NCBI GenBank assembly: GCA_045600965.1
Contig: JAZRYW010000033.1
Coordinates: 28,999 to 92,998 of the forward strand
Source: RGIG6374 sp045600965
GTDB lineage: Bacteria; Bacteroidota; Bacteroidia; Bacteroidales; UBA932
Reading direction: 5' to 3'
DNA: 64,000 nucleotides
Below the pieces are notes generated by a model. It saw nothing but the letters and a program-made list of their open reading frames with translations. It was not told the DNA's origin and ran no database searches. Positions 15,193 to 22,515 of the stretch are shown in pieces (the stretch's first letter is position 1; every line of letters starts with the position of its first letter). The translations under genes and the position numbers were made by a program.

Positions 15193-16010
15193 TTGGCTAT
15201 CAGGCGGATTTTGTTGCCGGTCTCACGGACGTTCTCCATAAGGTATTGGAACACCGATCGTGCCCTTATTATGACGGTTATGTCACAGAAAGTGCCGACT
15301 CCGGTCTCGACTTCCTCCTTGAGCGGGAACGACCAGTCCAGCTGCGAGGGGTCATTCTCATCCATATCCATAGTGATGGTCACCTCGAAGACCGACCCGC
15401 TTTCAGGAAATATTTCGTCCACAATGGAACTGTTGTTCAGTTTGGTGAGCATCTCCTGACGGGTGACGGGATACTGGGAAACCGATGTCACCTTGCCGTT
15501 GACGTAGCCCACGCGCTCCCTTGTCTCGTTGGAAGGGGTTATCTGGGCATCCTGTCCGACACGCAGTTCGCGCTGAGTGCGGAAATCCGTAAGCGCCACC
15601 ACTCTCCTGACAATCCCGGATTCGGTATCCGGCAATATATTGACTATGCCTTCGTATGCATTGAAAACGTCATTCACGGGCTTGAAATTCAGCACAGTAC
15701 CGCCACAGGGAGAAGAAAGGACGCTGTATGCCCCGGCGATGGAGACGGATGCCAGAGGCTCGCCCTGCCTTACGGTCTGCCCGTTCGTGACGAAAATATC
15801 CTTGACCTGCCCGTCATAGGGGACGCTCACCTCGTAGGTCCCGGTGTCGGGGAACACCACTCCGGACATATGATCCTTGTCAGAAATGGTTCCGAAGAAT
15901 ATCCAGTATACCATTGCGGCAAAAAGGAAGACAAGCGCGCCCAACGTGACCCTGGTGGCCGGTGCGGTGACCCTGATGCCCTTACGTTCCGTTTTAGAGA
16001 TATCAGCCAT
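15189..16010 (-). CDS. HlyD-family adaptor of NHLP-type secretion system
   Basis: 273 residues from the ATG at 16010. A short basic cytoplasmic tail (MADISKTERKGIRVTAPATR), one membrane helix (about 24-42, VTLGALVFLFAAMVYWIFFG), then a periplasmic barrel-sandwich domain: VSVPYDGQVKDIFVTNGQTV, LSSPCGGTVLNFKP, and a second barrel domain. The short hairpin-less form and the sequence style match NHLP bacteriocin-system secretion proteins. Longer in-frame starts at 16076 and 16058 are excluded because the promoter at 16046-16077 predicts transcription from about 16039. First gene of the export unit. Confidence 0.82.
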   Translation of the reverse strand: MADISKTERKGIRVTAPATRVTLGALVFLFAAMVYWIFFGTISDKDHMSGVVFPDTGTYEVSVPYDGQVKDIFVTNGQTVRQGEPLASVSIAGAYSVLSSPCGGTVLNFKPVNDVFNAYEGIVNILPDTESGIVRRVVALTDFRTQRELRVGQDAQITPSNETRERVGYVNGKVTSVSQYPVTRQEMLTKLNNSSIVDEIFPESGSVFEVTITMDMDENDPSQLDWSFPLKEEVETGVGTFCDITVIIRARSVFQYLMENVRETGNKIRLIAK

Positions 16011-16045
16011 TTTGGCAAGTATGAAAGTGTGATTTTTAACAGGCG

Positions 16046-16077
16046 CGAATTTACCCATTTTATGACAAATACGCAAA
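16046..16077 (-). promoter_or_regulatory. Promoter of the export operon
   Basis: Minus strand TTTG, 20 nt spacer, TAAATTCG (one mismatch to TAnnTTTG). The -33 TTTG is formed by the end of the T-tract of the terminator behind the barrel-protein gene. It predicts a 5' end near 16039 and so places the first start codon at 16010. Confidence 0.65.
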
Positions 16078-16117
16078 AAAAACAGGGCATTGTCTGACGA
16101 CTGCCCTGCCTTTTTTT
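16075..16117 (-). terminator. Terminator after the outer-membrane barrel gene
   Basis: Stem CAGGGCA/TGCCCTG (16083-16089 and 16102-16108) with a 12 nt loop, an A-run on the left and a seven-T run on the right. It follows the stop at 16131 on the minus strand and looks bidirectional. The distal T-tract overlaps the -33 box of the export operon. Confidence 0.75.
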
Positions 16118-16130
16118 CAAATAATACGGA

Positions 16131-19127
16131 CTATCTGCCCATAGGAGGTCTTCCTCCGCCCATCGGACCACGTCCCATTCCGCCGTGTCCCATAGGACCG
16201 CGACCCATTCCGGGGCGCTGGAAGGTTCCGAAGCGCCAGGTGAACGATACCATCACATAGCGGCCGAGAGAGTTGCTGCGGACATCCTGGATGAAGTTGT
16301 CGGTGATTGTACGGTAGGTGTTCTTTGACTGGTTGAGGATGTCATAGAGCTTGACCTGGAGGGTTGCCTGGCCCTTGAAGAGCTGGCGTGCCAGGGAGGC
16401 GTTCACCAGAGTGGTGGGAGTATAGGAATCGGAATAGTTGACATACCAGGTGTAATTGGCGTCGGCAGTGATGATCCACATCCCGGGGGTTGCGCTGAAG
16501 CTTCCGTTGACGGTATTTGTCCAGGTGGGCTTGACCTCGGTGGTGGTCATTTCGTACCACGACTTGTTGTAGCGTGTGTTGCCGCCGATTATCACCTCGA
16601 AGGTGTTGTCACGGTAGGTTGCGCGGAGGTTCTCGTTGAAGCTCACGGTGCGATAGCGGTTCTCGTCGTAGTTCCTCATATTGAGGTAGGAGTCTGCCTT
16701 GGTGGGGTCGGATTCGTTTCCGTTGATGTCATCGGCGTGACCCACATAACTCATCTGGCTGCTGTAGCTTCCGTTGGTGAAGGACATAATAGAGAAGTTG
16801 CTCTTCGCGATGGGGGCGTTCACCATAAACATACCGTTGAGACTGTAGGTTCCCTTCTTGTTGTTGAGGGGCACGGTATAGGAGACTCCCTGCCTGTCAA
16901 TCCAGCTTGCATTGACGATGCTGGTGGGATTGTAGTTGACGGAGACGTTGGCGTTCAGAGTCGAGAAGGTCTTCATATCCGTATACCTGTAGTTGGTCTG
17001 GATGCGGTGCGTGAAGGTCGGGTCGAGGTCGGGGTTACCGCGGGTGATTGACAGAGGGTTGGAATTGTCCTCGACAGGCTGCAGCTGTGTCATCGAAGGC
17101 TGGCGGGTGTTGCCGCTGTAGCGGATGCGGAGAGATGAGAAGTCGCTGAAGTCGTAGTCCAGACGGGCGTTGGGGGCGAAGTTCACCACGTTGCGGTCAT
17201 ACACCTTGCCGTTGGTCTCGTTGTGGGTGTTGGAAGGCTGGGCGGTGGCGCCTATGGTGAGTATCATCTTCTCGGTCTGCTTCTGCAGGTCGATTCCCGC
17301 GCGCTGGTTGTTCTGGATGTTGACAATCTTGTTGGAATACACGTCATCGTGAACATATGTGCCTGAAGCGTCCTTGCTGTCGGTGTTCTTCTCGGTGTCG
17401 CTGTGCGAATACGAGTACGAATAGTTGGCCGACAGATAGAAGTTCCTGCCCAGAGGCTCCGTATAGGTGGCACGTGCAGTGATGCTGGAGCTGGTGGTGT
17501 TCGAGTTGTATCTCTGGTCCACTATCTCGTCGCCCATAGGCGAATATGTCTCGTTGAGATTGATACCGTTCTTTATGTCGTTGTCGGAATAGTTGTAGTT
17601 CAGGTTGAGGGAGAATGTCCTTCCGGGTTTTCCGAGTCTCTGTCGCCACAGCAGGCGGCCGCTTGCCGTCTTGGAGAGGTTGTCGCCGCTGGAAAGGCTC
17701 GTACCGTTGTTGACTGGGCTGCGAAGGCCGGTTGCGCTCTCATCCTCGGAACTGAACAGAGTGCGGTCCTCGAACTTCCCGTATCCAAGGCTGAACTGGG
17801 GCTCGAAGAAGATGGAGGTGTTTTCATTGAATTCCCAGTCGGCGTGAACGCCCACGCGGTGGCTGTAGGAATTCGAGATGCTGGAGCCCTGCTGGTCGTT
17901 CCAGAGTCTCGAGCCGTCCTGACGGAGGGTCTGCTTGCGGGAGTTCTGTTCCACGTAGTTGTCGTTGCCGGAGAACATATAGTTGCCTGCGAGTTCCTGG
18001 TCGTCGCTGTCGAATGTACGGGCATAGTTGGCACCGGCCATATAGGAGGTGTTGATTCCACCGCCACCGCCCATCATCATTCCGCCGCCCATTCCGCCGC
18101 CGCCCATCATTCCGCCACCCATCATTCCGCCGCCCATCATCATTCCGCCGCCCATTCCGCCGCCCATTCCGCCGCCACGGGCGCTGGACATAAGGCTGCC
18201 GGCCATATCATTGAAACCGCGGTTGTTGGTGTTGTTGGCGTTGCCGAGGAACGACAGCTGCTCGTCTTCGGTGAAGTTGGCCACGAGGCCGGAGAGCTGG
18301 AAGCGGGCATGATCCTTGAAGCCGGTGTTGTCCTCAAGCTCTATGTCATCCGCCACGTCCTGCCAGTCATATCCGCCGCCTGCGGCAATGTTTCCGAACC
18401 AGCCGTTCATCATACCCTTCATCACGGAAAGGTCGATGATGGTCTCCTCCTCACCGTCGTCGATGCCGGTGAACTCGGCCTGCTTCGACTTCTTTTCAAG
18501 CACCTTGACCTTTTCGACAAGTTTTGCGGGAATGTTCTTGCTGGCAAGCTGGGGGTCGTCCATAAAGAAGGTCTTGCCGTCGATGGTGATCTTGTCGATG
18601 GTCTTGCCGTTGGCTGTGATGGAACCGTCCGAGCCGACCTCTACGCCGGGGAGTTTCTTGAGGAGATCCTCGAGCATATCGTTGTCGGTCACCTTGAACG
18701 AGGATGCGTTGTATTCAACAGTGTCCTTCTTCACCACTATGGGGTTTCCGACATCGGTTATGACTGCCTGGGAGATGAAATTCACGGACACCTTCATCTG
18801 GATGTCACCGAGGTCGAGGGTTCCGTTCTCCACAGTTATTTCCTTTGTATATGTATCATATCCCATAAGTTCGGCGCGAAGCGTGTACTTTCCGTCCGCA
18901 ACCTTCTCCATCACCACCTGTCCCTTCTCATCGGTAAGGGCATACTTCGAGGGGTCCTTCTTGCCATCCACAGTGATCGAAACGGTGGCGAACTCGATGG
19001 GAGTGGAGGATCCATCCTCGACAAGCCTCAGTTTGACAGTGGACTGACCGGTCTGCGCATTGGCGGCTTCTGCGAACACGAAAAGCAGCATCACGGCCGT
19101 GGTAACGATTTTTCTAATCTTCATCAT
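16131..19127 (-). CDS. Outer-membrane beta-barrel protein with carboxypeptidase-regulatory-like domain
   Basis: About 998 residues. Signal peptide MKIRKIVTTAVMLLFVFAEA with cleavage near NAQ (ATG at 19127, 19124 or 19136 all possible). Then a carboxypeptidase-regulatory-like/CNA-B domain (about 28-110), a plug-like domain (about 125-220; EDLLKKLPGVEVGSDGSI, KITIDGKTFFMDDPQ), and a long barrel of alternating polar and aromatic strands to the end. This is the TonB-receptor-related 'outer membrane beta-barrel family' of Bacteroidetes; no clear TonB box is seen. Two Met/Gly-rich stretches are odd: about residues 318-360 and the last 25 residues (GMGRGPMGHGGMGRGPMGGG). They recall metal-binding or flexible segments. 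The ligand is unknown. It is followed by its own terminator. Confidence 0.82.
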   Translation of the reverse strand: MMKIRKIVTTAVMLLFVFAEAANAQTGQSTVKLRLVEDGSSTPIEFATVSITVDGKKDPSKYALTDEKGQVVMEKVADGKYTLRAELMGYDTYTKEITVENGTLDLGDIQMKVSVNFISQAVITDVGNPIVVKKDTVEYNASSFKVTDNDMLEDLLKKLPGVEVGSDGSITANGKTIDKITIDGKTFFMDDPQLASKNIPAKLVEKVKVLEKKSKQAEFTGIDDGEEETIIDLSVMKGMMNGWFGNIAAGGGYDWQDVADDIELEDNTGFKDHARFQLSGLVANFTEDEQLSFLGNANNTNNRGFNDMAGSLMSSARGGGMGGGMGGGMMMGGGMMGGGMMGGGGMGGGMMMGGGGGINTSYMAGANYARTFDSDDQELAGNYMFSGNDNYVEQNSRKQTLRQDGSRLWNDQQGSSISNSYSHRVGVHADWEFNENTSIFFEPQFSLGYGKFEDRTLFSSEDESATGLRSPVNNGTSLSSGDNLSKTASGRLLWRQRLGKPGRTFSLNLNYNYSDNDIKNGINLNETYSPMGDEIVDQRYNSNTTSSSITARATYTEPLGRNFYLSANYSYSYSHSDTEKNTDSKDASGTYVHDDVYSNKIVNIQNNQRAGIDLQKQTEKMILTIGATAQPSNTHNETNGKVYDRNVVNFAPNARLDYDFSDFSSLRIRYSGNTRQPSMTQLQPVEDNSNPLSITRGNPDLDPTFTHRIQTNYRYTDMKTFSTLNANVSVNYNPTSIVNASWIDRQGVSYTVPLNNKKGTYSLNGMFMVNAPIAKSNFSIMSFTNGSYSSQMSYVGHADDINGNESDPTKADSYLNMRNYDENRYRTVSFNENLRATYRDNTFEVIIGGNTRYNKSWYEMTTTEVKPTWTNTVNGSFSATPGMWIITADANYTWYVNYSDSYTPTTLVNASLARQLFKGQATLQVKLYDILNQSKNTYRTITDNFIQDVRSNSLGRYVMVSFTWRFGTFQRPGMGRGPMGHGGMGRGPMGGGRPPMGR
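18047..18177. repeat. Low-complexity tract encoding a Gly/Met-rich loop
   Basis: On the plus strand this is an irregular run of CCGCC and CATCAT units; translated on the minus strand it gives alternating GGG and MM blocks between the plug and the barrel of the outer-membrane protein. Repeats of this kind can change length by slippage; being mostly in multiples of three, changes would alter loop length without breaking the frame. Confidence 0.85.
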
Positions 19128-19211
19128 ATCTTTCATTCTTTACGTTAGTCATTATTAGAATCAAAACAATCTATAGACTCTCCAAATGCCGAAAAGTTAA
19201 ATTTCAGAAAA

Positions 19212-19814
19212 TTATTTTTTCACTTTCCCGGGGTTGGTCCTCACGAAGTCCTCCCAGGATGAGGAACTCTTCGCCGGCCTGTGCGCGGAGACAGCGCCTG
19301 AGACGCCTGCAGCGGCCATAGGGCCGGTGGTCTGATAGAAATGGCAGAGCGCTATGGCGATGGCGTCGGTGGCATCGAGATATCCGGGGTTGAGCACCAC
19401 GTCGAGCGTCTTGGCAACCATATTGCTCACCTGCTCCTTCGAAGCCGCGCCGTTGCCAGTGACGGCCACCTTGACCTTGCGCGGCGCATATTCGCAGACC
19501 TGCAGGCCGTGGGCTATTCCGGCCGCGATTGCTGCGCCCTGGGCCCTGCCGAGGGTTATCATCGACTGCGGGTTCTTGCCGTAGAACGGAGCCTCCACCG
19601 CCATCTCCTCGGGCCTGTATCTTTCGATTATCTCCCCCACCCCCGTGTATATGCGGTTGAGCTTGGCGAAATGGTCCTTTTCCTTCTTGAGGTTGATCAC
19701 GCCCATATCTATGTAGTGGGCCTTCCTGCCGTCAACAAGGATAACCCCGTAGCCTAAGATATAGGTTCCGGGGTCTATCCCGATTATGATTCGCTGCGAG
19801 GGGGCGCGGTCCAT
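19212..19814 (-). CDS. ruvC: Holliday junction endonuclease RuvC
   Basis: 200 residues. The RNase H-like fold starts IIIGIDPGTYILGYGVI with the first catalytic Asp; the second acid is in MAVEAPFYGKNPQS, and the last pair in DATDAIAIALCHFY. The central block LGRAQGAAIAAGIAHGLQ is also typical. RuvC resolves Holliday junctions together with RuvAB. A C-terminal tail of about 40 residues (after the TTGPMAAAG segment) is longer than in E. coli, as is common in Bacteroidetes. The ATG at 19814 directly abuts the serS stop, so the two are cotranscribed. Confidence 0.95.
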   Translation of the reverse strand: MDRAPSQRIIIGIDPGTYILGYGVILVDGRKAHYIDMGVINLKKEKDHFAKLNRIYTGVGEIIERYRPEEMAVEAPFYGKNPQSMITLGRAQGAAIAAGIAHGLQVCEYAPRKVKVAVTGNGAASKEQVSNMVAKTLDVVLNPGYLDATDAIAIALCHFYQTTGPMAAAGVSGAVSAHRPAKSSSSWEDFVRTNPGKVKK

Positions 19815-21086
19815 CTAGTCGATGTACTCGAAGCCGGTGTATTTCCGGAGAACTTCGGGTATGCGTATGCCCTTTTCGGACTGGTTGTTCTCAAGCAGCG
19901 CGGCAAGGATGCGGGGCAGCGCGAGCGAACTTCCGTTGAGTGTGTGCGCCAGCTGAATCTTTCCGTTCTCATCCTTGTAGCGGAGGTGCAGACGGTTGGC
20001 CTGGTAGTTCTCGAAATTGGAGACGCTGCTCACCTCGAGCCAGCGGCCCTGGGCAGCGGAATATACTTCGAAGTCGTAGGTGATGGCCGAGGTGAAGCTC
20101 ATATCGCCACCGCAAAGACGGAGTATGCGATAAGGGAGTTCGAGACTCTGCACGAGTTTCTCCACGTGGGCGACCATACCGTCGAGCGCCTCATAAGACT
20201 TGTCGGGGAGTGACAGCTGCACTATCTCAACCTTGTCGAACTGGTGCAGGCGGTTCAGTCCGCGGACGTCCTTGCCGTATGAGCCGGCTTCGCGGCGGAA
20301 GCAGGGAGTGTAGGCAGTGGTCTTCACGGGGAAATCGCTCTGCTTGAGAATCACGTCACGGAAGATATTGGTGACGGGCACCTCGGCCGTGGGGACGAGG
20401 TAGTAGTTGTCAAGGGTTGCGTGGTACATCTGGCCTTCCTTGTCAGGAAGCTGGCCTGTGCCGAAACCGGAAGCCTCGTTCACCATAATGGGAGGCTCGA
20501 CTTCGGTGTAGCCCGCAGCGGTGTTGAAATCGAGGAAATAGCTGATCAGAGCGCGCTGAATCTTCGATCCCTTGCCCTTGTAGACGGGGAATCCGGCTCC
20601 GGTGAGCTTGACTCCGAGGTCGAAGTCGATTATGTCGTATTTCGATGCTATCTCCCAGTGGGGAAGCGCGTTTTCGGGGAGAGAGGGCATTTCGCCGCCC
20701 ATCTTCACCACCACATTGTCCTCAGCCGTACGGCCTTCGGGCACCTGGACGCAGGGAAGGTTCGGGAGGAGGACCAGCTTCGCCGTCAGGGAAGCGTTGT
20801 TCTTATCGAGTTCTTCGTTGAGTTCCTTCGATTTCTGCTTGAGGAGGGCTACTTCACGCTTCACTTCATCGGCCTCTTCGCGTCTGCCCTGCTTCATCAG
20901 GCCGCCGATTTCGGAAGCCTTGGCATTCTGCTGCGCCAGACAGTTGTCGAGCTCGCCCTGCATAGCACGGCGGAACTTGTCCATAGCGATTATTTCATCT
21001 ACAATCTGACGGGCGTCAAAGTGCTTGACGGCCAGCCTTTCGACAACGAAATCAGGCTGCTCTCTCAAAAGTTTAAGTGTTAACAT
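19815..21086 (-). CDS. serS: Seryl-tRNA synthetase
   Basis: 423 residues, normal length. The N-terminal coiled-coil arm (about 25-105; KQKSKELNEELDKNNASL) binds tRNA-Ser; the class II catalytic core has motif 2 CFRREAGSYGKDVRGLNRLH and motif 3 NGSSLALPRILAALLENNQ. It charges tRNA-Ser (and tRNA-Sec where present) with serine. Its own promoter lies at 21110-21141, and ruvC follows without a gap. Confidence 0.97.
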   Translation of the reverse strand: MLTLKLLREQPDFVVERLAVKHFDARQIVDEIIAMDKFRRAMQGELDNCLAQQNAKASEIGGLMKQGRREEADEVKREVALLKQKSKELNEELDKNNASLTAKLVLLPNLPCVQVPEGRTAEDNVVVKMGGEMPSLPENALPHWEIASKYDIIDFDLGVKLTGAGFPVYKGKGSKIQRALISYFLDFNTAAGYTEVEPPIMVNEASGFGTGQLPDKEGQMYHATLDNYYLVPTAEVPVTNIFRDVILKQSDFPVKTTAYTPCFRREAGSYGKDVRGLNRLHQFDKVEIVQLSLPDKSYEALDGMVAHVEKLVQSLELPYRILRLCGGDMSFTSAITYDFEVYSAAQGRWLEVSSVSNFENYQANRLHLRYKDENGKIQLAHTLNGSSLALPRILAALLENNQSEKGIRIPEVLRKYTGFEYID

Positions 21087-21109
21087 TGCTATCTTGTTCT
21101 AGTCGCGCG

Positions 21110-21141
21110 CAAATGTAGCAATAAATACTGTATATATCAAA
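21110..21141 (-). promoter_or_regulatory. Promoter of serS-ruvC
   Basis: Minus strand TTTG, 20 nt spacer, TACATTTG: exact for both boxes. The -33 TTTG is the last part of the T-tract of the rpmA terminator, so the two signals overlap by 3 nt. The expected 5' end is near 21103, only about 17 nt before the ATG. Confidence 0.85.
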
Positions 21142-21171
21142 AAAAACGGCGGTCGGGAAAGCCGGCCGCCG
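21139..21171 (-). terminator. Terminator of rplU-rpmA
   Basis: GC-rich hairpin CGGCGGTCGG / CCGGCCGCCG around a GAAAG loop (21147-21171; one G-T pair), followed on the minus strand by a run of T from 21146 to 21139. It is placed 22 nt after the rpmA stop. Confidence 0.9.
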
Positions 21172-21192
21172 CTTCTTTCTTTCAGGCAAAGA

Positions 21193-21450
21193 TTATTCCT
21201 GAGGCAGAACGGATACGTAGGACTTATCCTCGCGTGTCTTGCGGAAGGTGACTACACCGTCAACAAGAGCATAGAGGGTGTGGTCCTTGCCCATACCTAC
21301 ATTCTGACCGGGATAGTGAACAGTGCCTCTCTGACGGACGAGGATGTTACCTGCCTTTGCGAACTGTCCTCCGAAAAGTTTCAGACCAAGACGTTTGCTG
21401 TGTGATTCACGGCCGTTCTTAGAACTACCTACACCTTTTTTGTGTGCCAT
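21193..21450 (-). CDS. rpmA: 50S ribosomal protein bL27
   Basis: 85 residues: [20 protein letters not shown], then [20 protein letters not shown] and [20 protein letters not shown], all classic bL27. The N-terminus begins AHKKG directly, without the cleavable N-terminal extension of the Firmicutes. bL27 reaches the peptidyl-transferase centre. It follows rplU by 25 nt, in the conserved rplU-rpmA order, and ends in a strong terminator. Confidence 0.97.
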   Translation of the reverse strand: MAHKKGVGSSKNGRESHSKRLGLKLFGGQFAKAGNILVRQRGTVHYPGQNVGMGKDHTLYALVDGVVTFRKTREDKSYVSVLPQE

Positions 21451-21475
21451 AATCTAATCTCCTTTCTTTGTTAAG

Positions 21476-21784
21476 TTAAGCAATTTCGTCAATCTGGATC
21501 TGGGTCAGACACTGGCGGTGTCCGTTCTTCTTGCTGAAACCCTTGCGGCGTTCCTTGTGGAAAACGATCACTTTCTTGCCCTTGAGGTGTTCGAGGACGG
21601 TTGCTTTCACAACTGCGCCTTCAACGTAGGGGGCACCCACTGAGACCTGACCCTCATTGTCGGTCAGTAACACTTTGTTGAAATCAAGAGAAGCGCCGAC
21701 TTCAGCCGCGAGGCGGTTAACGAAGATCTTTTTGCCTTTCTCTACTTTAAACTGCTGTCCTGCAATGTCAACAATTGCGTACAT
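21476..21784 (-). CDS. rplU: 50S ribosomal protein bL21
   Basis: 102 residues from MYAIVDIAGQQFKVEKGKKI, with KVLLTDNEGQVSVGAPYVEG and the basic C-terminal KGFSKKNGHRQCLTQIQID, the bL21 family in full. An in-frame start at 21814 would add ten residues that no family member needs, so the ATG at 21784 is chosen. The leader between the promoter (21895-21926) and the start is about 100 nt long and contains a tandem 18-mer, which suggests leader-based control. Confidence 0.97.
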   Translation of the reverse strand: MYAIVDIAGQQFKVEKGKKIFVNRLAAEVGASLDFNKVLLTDNEGQVSVGAPYVEGAVVKATVLEHLKGKKVIVFHKERRKGFSKKNGHRQCLTQIQIDEIA

Positions 21785-21816
21785 CTTAAACGTTTTTAAA
21801 GTTTTTGACTGCAAGC

Positions 21817-21852
21817 GGATATTCTTAAATATCTGGATATTCTTAAATACCT
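21817..21852 (-). repeat. Tandem 18-bp repeat in the rplU leader
   Basis: Two head-to-tail copies of GGATATTCTTAAATAYCT (plus strand) at 21817-21834 and 21835-21852 with one difference. They lie in the transcribed leader of rplU-rpmA, 33 nt before the start codon. Possible roles are a protein-binding site for autoregulation or simply a recent duplication. Confidence 0.8.
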
Positions 21853-21894
21853 CTTTTCCAATAGCTTAACAGCCTTCTGTCAATTTTTGGACTG

Positions 21895-21926
21895 CAAATG
21901 TAACACTTACCGTCCTAATTTCCAAA
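21895..21926 (-). promoter_or_regulatory. Promoter of rplU-rpmA
   Basis: Minus strand TTTG, 20 nt spacer, TACATTTG, exact for both boxes. The transcript should start near 21888 and carry a leader of about 104 nt. Confidence 0.85.
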
Positions 21927-21936
21927 TTTGTTTGAA

Positions 21937-22485
21937 CTAAATAGACATCGAGGGCATCTCCGTCTTGCCTGAAGGTTCGGCAAGGTAGTCCCTCTTGGTG
22001 AAATGCAGCAGGCTTGCGGCAAGCGAGTCGGGGAACTGGCGAACCTGGTTGTTGTACTTGGTGACGGTGTCGTTGTAGGTCATACGGCTCAGGCGCACCT
22101 GGTTCTCGTAGGTGTTGACGGAGTCCATAATCCTGGCATAGTTCTCATTGGCCTTGAGGTCGGGATACTGCTCCACCACCACATTGATACGGCGCATCGC
22201 CTCGGCGATTGCGGTCTCCTGCGCGTTGACGTCGGCGGCGGTGCTGCCTCCGTTGATGGTCTTGCGGCGTGCAATCACGTCGTTCAGAGTCTTGTACTCG
22301 TGTTCGTTGTAGGATTTGACAAGGTCACGCAGAGAGGAGAGCGCATCCCAGCGGCTGTTCATCTGAACGCCTATCTGGCTCATTGCGTTCTGGCAGAGTT
22401 CGTCCTTGCTGACGAGGCTGCGCTGCACCCGTATCACCCAAAGGACAAGGAGCGCGAGGATGGCGATGATAATAATGATTGGCAT
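21937..22485 (-). CDS. LemA family protein
   Basis: 182 residues. One N-terminal membrane helix (MPIIIIIAILALLVLWVIRV), then a helical bundle with LemA features: LVSKDELCQNAMSQIGVQMN, RRINVVVEQYPDLKANENYA and RLSRMTYNDTVTKYNNQVRQ, and a short C-terminal end after FPDSLAA. LemA proteins are small membrane-anchored proteins of uncertain role, often encoded beside DUF2207 or TPM-domain proteins, as here: the DUF2207 gene ends 30 nt upstream. Last gene of a three-gene set. Confidence 0.93.
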   Translation of the reverse strand: MPIIIIIAILALLVLWVIRVQRSLVSKDELCQNAMSQIGVQMNSRWDALSSLRDLVKSYNEHEYKTLNDVIARRKTINGGSTAADVNAQETAIAEAMRRINVVVEQYPDLKANENYARIMDSVNTYENQVRLSRMTYNDTVTKYNNQVRQFPDSLAASLLHFTKRDYLAEPSGKTEMPSMSI

Positions 22486-22515
22486 AATTGTGTGTATTTT
22501 AATTGATTATTGATT

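Noticed and set aside
16011..16130. Precursor peptide gene for the export system upstream of the HlyD gene
   Set aside because: The 120-nt gap contains only the terminator and promoter; no start with a leader-like frame is present.
17403..19148. A 581-codon plus-strand frame opposite the barrel protein
   Set aside because: Its His/Ala-rich middle is just the reverse reading of the Gly/Met repeat; the minus-strand frame has a signal peptide and clear domains.
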